Shown: in pieces, positions 1-7,994 of the stretch
How positions within the stretch are numbered: the first letter of the stretch is position 1
Layout: each line of letters starts with the position of its first letter
Assembly (NCBI GenBank): GCA_963708905.1
Contig: CAVPUV010000057.1
Location: 1 to 64,000, forward strand
DNA: 64,000 bases
Origin: SHZL01 sp963708905
Lineage (GTDB): Bacteria; Pseudomonadota; Gammaproteobacteria; Xanthomonadales; SZUA-36
Reading direction: 5' to 3'
Translations under genes and position numbers: made by a program
Notes under the pieces: generated by a model
Seen by the model: only the letters and a program-made list of their open reading frames with translations
Database searches by the model: none
What the model was told of the DNA's origin: nothing

Positions 1-2
1 AT

Positions 3-600
3 TATGTTCCCTACGATCTCAACGAACGCATTCGCGAGCGGCTCACGAACGTCGCGCGAGAGCCGACGATGCTCGTCTACGGTCGGGAAGCCGTCGCGCG
101 CAACGCCTTCGAGCTGATTTGCGCGGCGCTTGTCATTTGGCAACAGCGCGTCCCATTCTGGGCGGCCGCCGGAGATCGTCCGCGAGGATTTTCCAGACTC
201 GCTGATTTGCGGACAACGTGACCGTTGGCGGCAAGGCCCGGCTCGATGACTACGCCGACCATCTCAGTCGCGCGCTCGTCGGCGTTTCGCTGATGATCTC
301 TCCCACCCGAGCATTCTGCTGCTCGAAATGGCGGAAGCCGGGGTTGCGACAATCACCAATGCTTTCGCCGGGAAGGATTTGCGCCGCCGGTTCGACAACA
401 TCGTTTCGCCTGCGCGTCTCGATCCCGCATCACTAGCGGATCTAATCGAGGACACTGTCGAGAGAATGGAGCCTTTCGTCGGCGCCATCGCTCCGCGCCA
501 GCGTCACTCGGCGCCGCCGGCCGATGCGAGGCGTCGCTTCGATCCCAAAATCGTCGCCGCTGAGCTGCGCCGCGCCGCGGCTTCGCCGCTCTATGCGACC
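3..600 (+). pseudogene. Frameshifted glycosyltransferase fragment (WsaF C-terminal-like)
   Basis: Three plus-strand frames together spell one glycosyltransferase C-terminal half. Up to about 150 one frame gives MLVYGREAVARNAFELICAA; a second carries EIVREDFPDSL; from about 209 a third gives ARLDDYADHLSRALVGVSLM; from about 305 the last gives LLLEMAEAGVATITNAF and NIVSPARLDPASLADLIED. The order matches the donor-binding half of WsaF-like rhamnosyltransferases. A lost C around 302-308 would explain SP|HPS. Several frameshifts in 0.5 kb mean a decayed gene or poor sequence. The 5' end lies outside the window and the exact 3' end is unclear. Confidence 0.6.
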
Positions 601-615
601 GGCGAGTACTCCGCT

Positions 616-820
616 CCGTCTCGGCGAGCACCTGCGAGATATATTGACCATAGCCGCTTTTGGAGAGTTTTAACGAGGCGGCGAGCGCCTGCGCAGCGTC
701 GATCCATCCGGCCCGAAAGGCGATCTCTTCGAGGCAGGCGACGCGCTGTCCCTGCCGCTGCTCGATGGTGCGCACATATTCGCTCGCTTCAATCAGCGCC
801 TCGGGCGTGCCCGTGTCGAT
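616..820 (-). pseudogene. rmlA: 3' remnant of rmlA (glucose-1-phosphate thymidylyltransferase)
   Basis: The minus strand reads IDTGTPEALIEASEYVRTIE, then RQGQRVACLEEIAFRAGWID, and ends in KSGYGQYISQVLAE. This is the conserved C-terminus of RmlA, which makes dTDP-glucose for dTDP-rhamnose synthesis. Only about 68 residues remain: the frame is cut at about 820-828, exactly where the plus-strand methyltransferase begins to look native. It lies tail-to-tail with the glycosyltransferase remnant, so the two probably came from one surface-polysaccharide locus. It cannot be functional here. Confidence 0.65.
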
Positions 821-821
821 C

Positions 822-1976
822 ATCACGTATCCCTATGAATGGACCTTCGGCATGCTGCGCGATGCAGCCTTGCTGCAGCTTGACTTGCTGGAGGCGGCCA
901 TGGCGGAGGATATGTCTCTCAAGGATGCCACGCCGTATAACATCCAGTTCGTCGGCGGCCAGCCGGTATTTATTGATATCGCTTCTTTTATCCCACTTGA
1001 AAGTGGCGCGACCTGGGCTGGCTACCGCCAGTTCTGTGAGATGTTCCTGTTCCCGCTGATGTTGCAAGCCTACAAAGGCATACATTTTCAGCCGTTCATG
1101 CGCGCTGCCATCGACGGGGTCGACGTGCAGACTGCGGCGCGCCTGTTCAGTTTGCGCGATCGCTTCCGCCCGGGGGTATTCAGCCATGTATGGTTGCAAT
1201 CCAGATTCGACCGCCGCTATGGCGGCACGCAGCAAAACGTGCGCTCCAGCATCAAATCAGCAGGCTTCAACCGGGAAATGATCCTGGCCAATGTCCGCCG
1301 CATCAGAAAACTGGTCACCGGGATGAAATGGCAAGGCGATGGGTCGGAATGGGCCGCTTATGCGGAATTCCATAATTACAGTGCCGGCGACCACGAACTT
1401 AAGGAGTCTTTCATCGCAGACTGTGCAGCCGAAAGCCAACCACGAGTGGCTTGGGACATCGGCTGCAACACCGGCCAGTTTGCAAAAATCGCTGCGTCGC
1501 ACGCCGGGCTGGTCGTGGCCATGGACTTGGATCATTTCGCGGTCGAACGCCTGTACCGTGAACTGAAAGCCGCCGGTGGCGGCAATATTCTGCCGTTGGT
1601 GCAGAATGTCGCCGACCCATCACCCAACTGGGGCTGGCAAAACCGCGAACGCAGCGAACTGAAAATCCGCGCCGCCCCCGACCTTGTGCTCTGCCTGGCA
1701 CTGCTCCACCATGTCGTCATCACGGCCAATATACCGCTGGAAGAATTCATTGCCTGGCTGGCCGGCTTGACGTCTAACCTGGTCATCGAATATGTCTCGC
1801 GCGACGATGACAAGGTGAAAACTTTGCTGCGAAACAAGGCTGACAATTATGCTGATTACAGCCGGGAGGGGCTCGGGCATGCACTACAGCAGTATTTCAC
1901 TATTGAGCGACAGCTGACTCTTGGCGAGGGGCGACGCCATCTTTACTGGTGCCGCCGGTCGCTTCAAACTGATTGA
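822..1976 (+). CDS. Class I SAM-dependent methyltransferase, 5' truncated (NoeA-like)
   Basis: The recognisable protein starts at YPYEWTFGMLRDAALLQLDL and runs about 380 residues. The N-terminal part (DATPYNIQFVGGQPVFIDI) matches the front domain of NoeA-like methyltransferases. The Rossmann SAM site is VAWDIGCNTGQFAKIA, with an acidic residue ending strand 2 in VVAMDLDHFAVERL and LALLHHV near motif IV. The frame stays open upstream to 660, but that part is antisense to rmlA, so the native start is lost at the junction near 822. The last 77 bp overlap the convergent sulfatase gene. The substrate cannot be deduced. Confidence 0.75.
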   Translation: MTYPYEWTFGMLRDAALLQLDLLEAAMAEDMSLKDATPYNIQFVGGQPVFIDIASFIPLESGATWAGYRQFCEMFLFPLMLQAYKGIHFQPFMRAAIDGVDVQTAARLFSLRDRFRPGVFSHVWLQSRFDRRYGGTQQNVRSSIKSAGFNREMILANVRRIRKLVTGMKWQGDGSEWAAYAEFHNYSAGDHELKESFIADCAAESQPRVAWDIGCNTGQFAKIAASHAGLVVAMDLDHFAVERLYRELKAAGGGNILPLVQNVADPSPNWGWQNRERSELKIRAAPDLVLCLALLHHVVITANIPLEEFIAWLAGLTSNLVIEYVSRDDDKVKTLLRNKADNYADYSREGLGHALQQYFTIERQLTLGEGRRHLYWCRRSLQTD

Positions 1977-4101
1977 ATTTGTCCGTCCGGTCCACGACGC
2001 GGATCGATTGCAACAAAGCCGCGGCGCTCCAGTCGGCCCGTTCCGGCGGCCGATAGGTTCGATCGAAAAGAATGCTGAAGAAATTATTGCCCTCGACCAA
2101 GCTGGCGGAATCCAATGGCACGTCGATGGTTTGCCAGTAGTCTTTACCCTGTTGCACATGATGATTCTGCCCTGAAGGTATTCCATTGACGGCAAGGGTG
2201 AAGTCCTGGTGGTCTATCCAGCCGGGGAGATTCAGCGTGAGTTGCAACGCGCGCGGGTTCGCAGACGCCGGCAAATTGAGCAAGAACGCCAGCTGCCGCC
2301 CGATAATCCATGCTGCCTCGCTGTCTGCTTGCTGGGGATCCAGAACGGCTCCCAGCATGAAACCGTACGCCGTGTTGTAGTTGACCCGTTCATAGGCCTT
2401 TGGGACTGGCGCAAAGGGTTGTATGCCGGTCAAGCGCCACTCGCTGCCGTCATTGACCGGCCCATCCACGCGGTAGCGGACATAGGGAATGGGGTTGCCA
2501 GTCCAGAGTTCTGGAATCGAAAAGGGTGTGAAATAACGTTCGCGTCTCTCGACACCGGTGAAAGCGGACACATCGGGTTGATCGCTGGCAAGCCCGGCCA
2601 GTGACAGTGCGGTGGGCGCGACATCGATCAGGCTGGTCGGCGTGGTACTGAACACCAGCGCGGCACGGTCATTTTTTCTTTTGATAAGCAAGGTGGGACG
2701 CCCGGATCCCAGCATGCCGGGATACAGTCCGCCGTTCAGTGGCGGCGCCACGAGATCATCGGGAGCGATATTATGGCCGTGATCACTGGAAATGATGATG
2801 GCCGTTTGATCGTATATTCCGTGCTCTTGCAGGTGCTCGAGCAATTGGGCGATTTCATTGAGGATGCAGTATGTCTGGGCTGTGTAACTCTCCCGGTCTT
2901 TGCGCGTCTCACGCAGATAGCCACAGTCCCTATCCCAATGTGGTGGGATATGCCCGCCGATAAAGTGATACCACTTGTACACGGGGCGATCATCGACAAT
3001 GGTCATGCGCTCCACCCATTCACGCAGCACCGGGTCCGGCCACGGCGAGGAGCCATCCATGGTGGTGTCGGAAAGAAACCAGTGGCCATCATCATGGATT
3101 TTTTCCTTCAGGAACATCGGCACCAGCCGGAACAGGGACAGGTCGGCCAGCAGGCGAAAGGAATAAACCACATCGTCGGTGTGGTGGCGGAAATAACCCC
3201 GCGCTTTCATATCGTTGAATGGCCGCGGGTGGCATGAGGAAACGTATTCGGGGCAGACATAACTGCCAATGGGTACATAATCCAGTTGATACCCCTGGTC
3301 GAACAGGGCCTTCTGATAGGACTTGTCGGCTATTTCATTTTTCACCCGGGTGGCATCATGGCCTTTTTCCAGCTCAAACGGCTGGCCGGTCAGTATGGTG
3401 TACAGGGCAGGCGCCGTGGACTGGTAAAGGCCCAGGTGATTGGTGTACAGCGTGAACCCCTCAAACCGTGCCGCCAGTTTTGGATTTTTTTCCAGGGCTT
3501 CGCGCACGACGTCGCCCTGTAAGCCATCAGGCAACAGGTGAATCAGATTACCGATGCTGGAAAATGCGAACACCGACGGATCGATGTCACGGGTGTCGTC
3601 TTGTTCACCCGAGCCGGTAGGCGGTGAAACCAGCAGCGGCAATAACAAAAACAGGAAGGAGACCAGCGGCAACAACGGCAGCCACAGCGGCACTTTCCTC
3701 AACCGCAACAGCAGGTAAAGCAATAGCGCCAACAGCAGCAGATAAGTCAGCCACTCGGCATAAAACAGCCAACCGTAGGAACGGAACAGCGCTTGTTCGC
3801 CGTTGAATGCCCCGTAATAAAACTGATCGTTGACCACGTTACCCTGGATGGCCGACAGCAGCGCCATGGCCAGCAGAATACGGCTCAAGCCCCACTGCAG
3901 CCTTGAACCGGCGAGTGATCCGAGCAGGTAACTCAGGGTGGTGAGAAGCGCACAGGCAGCCGCCAAAATGCCGACGATCCTATTCAAGGACAGCACCAGG
4001 TCGCCAAGATTGTGCGCCGCCACAAAGACCGGCGTGGCGACCACCACGCCGAACCAGAAGGCAAATTGACAGAGCAGATCAGACAGGGAAAAGCTGCGCA
4101 A
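1900..4101 (-). CDS. Membrane sulfatase/phosphoglycerol transferase (LTA synthase-like)
   Basis: This 733-residue protein has about five hydrophobic helices in the first 170 residues, then a large periplasmic domain of the alkaline phosphatase/sulfatase superfamily. Superfamily signatures include a Thr nucleophile candidate in STAPALYTILTG, the metal motif IIISSDHGHN, and an upstream YHFIGGHIPPHWD. The family transfers phosphoglycerol or phosphoethanolamine to envelope glycans, or hydrolyses sulfate or phosphate esters. It is convergent with the methyltransferase and overlaps it by 77 bp, a pairing compatible with surface-glycan decoration. The start is the first ATG ahead of the membrane segments. 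The substrate is unknown. Confidence 0.75.
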   Translation of the reverse strand: MRSFSLSDLLCQFAFWFGVVVATPVFVAAHNLGDLVLSLNRIVGILAAACALLTTLSYLLGSLAGSRLQWGLSRILLAMALLSAIQGNVVNDQFYYGAFNGEQALFRSYGWLFYAEWLTYLLLLALLLYLLLRLRKVPLWLPLLPLVSFLFLLLPLLVSPPTGSGEQDDTRDIDPSVFAFSSIGNLIHLLPDGLQGDVVREALEKNPKLAARFEGFTLYTNHLGLYQSTAPALYTILTGQPFELEKGHDATRVKNEIADKSYQKALFDQGYQLDYVPIGSYVCPEYVSSCHPRPFNDMKARGYFRHHTDDVVYSFRLLADLSLFRLVPMFLKEKIHDDGHWFLSDTTMDGSSPWPDPVLREWVERMTIVDDRPVYKWYHFIGGHIPPHWDRDCGYLRETRKDRESYTAQTYCILNEIAQLLEHLQEHGIYDQTAIIISSDHGHNIAPDDLVAPPLNGGLYPGMLGSGRPTLLIKRKNDRAALVFSTTPTSLIDVAPTALSLAGLASDQPDVSAFTGVERRERYFTPFSIPELWTGNPIPYVRYRVDGPVNDGSEWRLTGIQPFAPVPKAYERVNYNTAYGFMLGAVLDPQQADSEAAWIIGRQLAFLLNLPASANPRALQLTLNLPGWIDHQDFTLAVNGIPSGQNHHVQQGKDYWQTIDVPLDSASLVEGNNFFSILFDRTYRPPERADWSAAALLQSIRVVDRTDKFNQFEATGGTSKDGVAPRQESAVAQ

Positions 4102-4439
4102 GAACCGTCTTTGGGTTATGGAGTTGCGCCGAATTCATTGTGTAGCCAGCAGGCTGCGAACGATTCTGGGCATTATCGGCTCCATGGATATTCGTGCTTT
4201 ATAGCGGGGAAACCGGTGATTTCATTTATGCTTTTGGCGCCAAATTATGCCACAGACTCACGGTTGGCACGGGCGCCATCAGTAAAAGTGTCGGTATGCA
4301 CGGGATTGAATCACCATGCTGGTGAGGAAACCGCCCAGCATGCCGGCAACGGCGCCGCACAGGTATCACCCAGGACTGCACTTGCGCCGCCCGGACCACT
4401 ATACTGGTGTCCCGGGAAGATTTGAAACAGGCACGGGTG
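4102..4439. promoter_or_regulatory. Divergent intergenic region
   Basis: This 338 bp gap separates the minus-strand sulfatase gene from plus-strand deoC, so it should contain both promoters. The frames crossing it look like noncoding shadows. I see no convincing operator, hairpin or small gene. Confidence 0.3.
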
Positions 4440-5435
4440 ATGACGCAAAGCACAGAAAGTAATGTCCGGCCCATCGCCGGGCGCGAGCCGGAGCGAAATC
4501 CGGGGATGGCGTTCAATCCCGATCTGTTCGGGCGTATCCGCATCAATCGCAGCGCGGTGGAGCGACGGGCCGCCACCATCGGTAAACGCCGTTCCATCAA
4601 AAAAGACTACCAGGCCGCCTGGCTGCTCAAGGCTATTACCTGCATCGATCTGACGACGCTGGCCGGGGACGATACGCCGGGCAAGGTGCGGCGCCTGTGC
4701 CAGAAAGCCATGCGTCCGGTGCGGCGGGACATCCTCGAAGGCCTGGGTGTGGCCGATCTGGGTATCAGGGTCGCGGCGGTTTGTGTCTATCACAACCTGA
4801 TTGCAACGGCCGTGGCGGAACTGCGGGGTAGTGGCATTCCGGTGGCGGCGGTTTCAACCGGATTCCCGGCCGGTCAGATACCGCTGAGCCTGAAACTGGC
4901 GCAAGTGCGGGAATCGGTAAAAGCCGGGGCCGCGGAAATCGACATTGTCATCAGCCGCTCCAGGGTGCTTACCGGTGACTGGCAAGGCTTGTACCAGGAA
5001 GTGCGGGCCTTTCGCGAGGCCTGCGGCGAGGCACATTTGAAAACCATCCTCGCCACCGGTGAACTGGCCACCCTGAGCAACGTGGCCAAGACCAGCTGGG
5101 TGTGCATGATGGCCGGGGCCGATTTCATCAAAACCAGCACCGGCAAGGAAGCGGTCAATGCCACCTTGCCCTGCAGTCTGGTGATGGTGCGGGCCATCCG
5201 CGATTACCATGAAATGACCGGACATCTGATCGGTTACAAGCCGGCGGGCGGCATCAGTAAGGCCAAGGAGGCTTTGGAGTACCTGATTTTAATAAAAGAA
5301 GAACTGGGTAATCAGTGGCTTACACCACATTTATTCCGTTTTGGTGCAAGTAGCCTGCTGGCTGACATCGAACGCCAGCTGGAACATCACCTTACCGGCA
5401 GCTATTCGGCTCAGTTCAGGCATCCGCTCAGCTAG
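4440..5435 (+). CDS. deoC: Deoxyribose-phosphate aldolase, long form
   Basis: DeoC cleaves 2-deoxyribose-5-phosphate to acetaldehyde and glyceraldehyde-3-phosphate in the cytosolic breakdown of deoxynucleosides. The 331-residue protein has the class I aldolase signature: the Schiff-base lysine in ADFIKTSTGKEAVNAT, the barrel strand VSTGFPAGQIPLSLKL, and a second conserved lysine in GYKPAGGI. The roughly 80-residue N-terminal extension marks the long, eukaryote-like form. I prefer the ATG at 4440 (MTQST); an in-frame upstream start at 4407 is possible. It is followed 38 bp later by an aldehyde dehydrogenase that could oxidise the acetaldehyde. Confidence 0.88.
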   Translation: MTQSTESNVRPIAGREPERNPGMAFNPDLFGRIRINRSAVERRAATIGKRRSIKKDYQAAWLLKAITCIDLTTLAGDDTPGKVRRLCQKAMRPVRRDILEGLGVADLGIRVAAVCVYHNLIATAVAELRGSGIPVAAVSTGFPAGQIPLSLKLAQVRESVKAGAAEIDIVISRSRVLTGDWQGLYQEVRAFREACGEAHLKTILATGELATLSNVAKTSWVCMMAGADFIKTSTGKEAVNATLPCSLVMVRAIRDYHEMTGHLIGYKPAGGISKAKEALEYLILIKEELGNQWLTPHLFRFGASSLLADIERQLEHHLTGSYSAQFRHPLS

Positions 5436-5473
5436 AACCCCCAGGTATTTGAACCTGCAGAAGGAATCCAAGC

Positions 5474-7864
5474 ATGTCAGTACGGGAAATACTCACCACC
5501 ATGGATTACGGGCCGGCGCCGGAAAGCCCGGATGAGGCGCGCCTGTGGTTGCGCCGGCACCAGGAAACGCTGCATCACTTCATCGCCGGTGAGTGGTCGG
5601 CGCCAGATTCGGGTGAGTATTTTGCCACCCGCAACCCCGCCACCGGCGAGGTGCTGGCCGAGGTAGCGGATGGCAACGCGGCAGATGTAGACCGGGCGGT
5701 TATGGCCGCTGCGGATGCGCTGGAGGCTTGGGTGGCTCTGGGCGGACACGGCCGTGCGCGTTACCTCTACGCCATGGCGCGACATGTGCAGAAGAACAGC
5801 CGCCTGTTCGCGGTGCTGGAAAGCCTGGATAACGGCAAGCCGATCCGCGAGTCACGTGACATCGATATTCCCCTGGTGGCCCGGCATTTTTACTACCATG
5901 CCGGCTGGGCCCAGGTCATGGCAAACGAATTTCCCGGCTACCGCCAGATCGGTGTGGTCGGGCAAATCATCCCGTGGAATTTCCCCCTGCTCATGCTGGC
6001 CTGGAAAGTGGCGCCGGCGCTGGCCATGGGCAATACCGTGGTGCTCAAACCCGCGGAATTCACTTCATCCACCGCGGTGCTGTTCGCCGAAATGTGCTGT
6101 GACATTGGTTTGCCGCCTGGCGTATTCAACCTCGTGCTCGGTGACCACAAGGCGGGCCAGGCACTGACCGTGCATCCCGCTGTAGGCAAGCTGGCATTCA
6201 CCGGGTCCACTGAAGTCGGACGCATCCTGCGCAAGGCCACCGCCGGCACGGGCAAAAAACTGACGCTGGAACTCGGCGGCAAGTCGCCATTCGTGGTATT
6301 CGAGGATGCGGATCTGGACAGCGTGGTCGAAGGCCTGGTCGACGCCATCTGGTTCAACCAGGGCCAGGTGTGTTGTGCCGGTTCGCGTTTACTGGTGCAG
6401 GAATCCGTCGCCGATCGCCTGCATGAAAAAATAAAAAAACGCATGGCCAAACTGGTGCTGGGTGACTCGCTGGATAAAAGTATCGATATGGGCGCCCTGA
6501 TCGATGCCAGCCAGGTGGACCGTGTCAGCAAGCTGGTGGAACTGGGCGTGGAAGAAGGCGCCGGCAAATGGCAGCCACAATGCGAATTGCCCAAAAAAGG
6601 CTGCTATTACCCGCCGACCTTGCTGACCGATGTACAGCCCTCTGCCACGCTGGCACAGGAAGAGATCTTCGGGCCGGTACTGGTTTCCATGTCCTTTCGC
6701 ACTCCGGCCGAGGCGGTCCTGCTGGCCAACAACAGCCGCTATGGCCTGGCGGCCAGCGTGTGGACGGAAAACATCAACCTCGCCCTGGATGTGGCGCCGC
6801 AGATCAAGGCAGGATCGGTGTGGGTAAACTGCACCAACATGTTCGATGCCGCCGCGGGTTTTGGCGGCTACCGCGAGTCGGGTTTCGGCCGCGAAGGCGG
6901 GCGGGAAGGCATTTACGAGTATCTCAAGCCGCTGTGGGAAGACCGCCTCAGCGCCGAGCCGGTGCAGCAATTGCCACGTTTCGTTCCAGCGGAGTTTGTC
7001 GGCCGGGAAGCGCTAGCACACATCGACCGCACGCCCAAGTTGTATATCGGCGGCAAACAGGTCAGACCGGATGGTGGCTACAGCAGCGCCGCGATGGATG
7101 CCCAGGGCCGTGTGATCGCGGAAATCCCCACCGGCAATCGCAAGGACATCCGCAACGCGGTGGAAGCGGCGCGTGCCGCCAGCGGCTGGAGTGGAACCAC
7201 CGCGCATAACCGCGCCCAGGTCCTGTACTACATTGCGGAAAACCTGAGCGCGCGCGGCGAGGAGTTCATCCGCCGCATCATACAATTGAGCGGGAAAAAT
7301 GCAGCAGCAGCGCAGTCCGAACTGGATTTGTGCATCGATCGCATTTACACCTATGCGGCCATGTCGGATAAATACGATAGCCAGGTGCATGCCACGCCCT
7401 GGCGCAATGTCACGCTGGCGATGAAGGAAGCATTGGGTGTGATCGGCATCATTGCGCCGGAAGAGGCCGGTCTGCTGGGTTTCGTTTCCACCGTGATGCC
7501 GGCCATTGCCATCGGCAATGCGGTGGTGGTCGTGCCCTCACAGCATTACGCCTTGCTGGCCACCGATTTCTACCAGGTGCTGGACACTTCCGACCTGCCC
7601 GGGGGGGTGGTGAATATTGTCACCGGCAACCAGGACGTATTGGCCGAAGTATTGGCCCGGCATTACGACATCGAGGGTTTGTGGTACTGGGGCACGGCCG
7701 CAGGCAGCCGCCTGGTGGAGGAACATGCGGCCGCGACGATGAAACGCACCTGGGTCAACTATGGCAAATTCCACGATTGGGAAAGCACGGAACAAGGGCA
7801 GGGTGAAGTGTTTTTGCGCAAGGCCACGGAGATCAAGAATATCTGGATACCGTATGGGGAGTAA
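5474..7864 (+). CDS. Two-domain aldehyde dehydrogenase (ALDH16-like)
   Basis: This 796-residue protein joins a complete aldehyde dehydrogenase domain (about residues 25-500) to a shorter second one (about 520-780). Domain 1 has QIIPWNFPLLML, the glycine motif FTGSTEVGR, the general-base Glu in LTLELGGKSPF and the nucleophile Cys in FNQGQVCCAGSR. Domain 2 keeps the Rossmann-like part (GVIGIIAPEEAGLLGF, AIGNAVVVVPSQ) but shows no equivalent catalytic Cys/Glu and ends early, as in ALDH16. A GAAGGAA ribosome site precedes the ATG. Placement after deoC suggests acetaldehyde oxidation to acetate with NAD(P)+. Confidence 0.88.
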   Translation: MSVREILTTMDYGPAPESPDEARLWLRRHQETLHHFIAGEWSAPDSGEYFATRNPATGEVLAEVADGNAADVDRAVMAAADALEAWVALGGHGRARYLYAMARHVQKNSRLFAVLESLDNGKPIRESRDIDIPLVARHFYYHAGWAQVMANEFPGYRQIGVVGQIIPWNFPLLMLAWKVAPALAMGNTVVLKPAEFTSSTAVLFAEMCCDIGLPPGVFNLVLGDHKAGQALTVHPAVGKLAFTGSTEVGRILRKATAGTGKKLTLELGGKSPFVVFEDADLDSVVEGLVDAIWFNQGQVCCAGSRLLVQESVADRLHEKIKKRMAKLVLGDSLDKSIDMGALIDASQVDRVSKLVELGVEEGAGKWQPQCELPKKGCYYPPTLLTDVQPSATLAQEEIFGPVLVSMSFRTPAEAVLLANNSRYGLAASVWTENINLALDVAPQIKAGSVWVNCTNMFDAAAGFGGYRESGFGREGGREGIYEYLKPLWEDRLSAEPVQQLPRFVPAEFVGREALAHIDRTPKLYIGGKQVRPDGGYSSAAMDAQGRVIAEIPTGNRKDIRNAVEAARAASGWSGTTAHNRAQVLYYIAENLSARGEEFIRRIIQLSGKNAAAAQSELDLCIDRIYTYAAMSDKYDSQVHATPWRNVTLAMKEALGVIGIIAPEEAGLLGFVSTVMPAIAIGNAVVVVPSQHYALLATDFYQVLDTSDLPGGVVNIVTGNQDVLAEVLARHYDIEGLWYWGTAAGSRLVEEHAAATMKRTWVNYGKFHDWESTEQGQGEVFLRKATEIKNIWIPYGE

Positions 7865-7915
7865 TCTCGGTCTCCAAATGTCCTGCTGAATCCTCCTCGA
7901 TGGATGCAATAAGAG

Positions 7916-7943
7916 AAAGCCCGCGCGGCTGCGCGGGCTTTTT
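7916..7943. terminator. Rho-independent terminator, probably bidirectional
   Basis: An 11-bp perfect GC-rich stem (AAAGCCCGCGC / GCGCGGGCTTT) with the loop GGCT is followed by a short T run. It ends the deoC-ALDH unit. The reverse reading also has T-rich flanks and would serve the convergent protease gene ending at 7995. Confidence 0.85.
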
Positions 7944-7994
7944 CAGGTTTGAGCGTTTGCCCCTGGCGCCGCAGGCGGCGCCAGGGGCGCGTGC

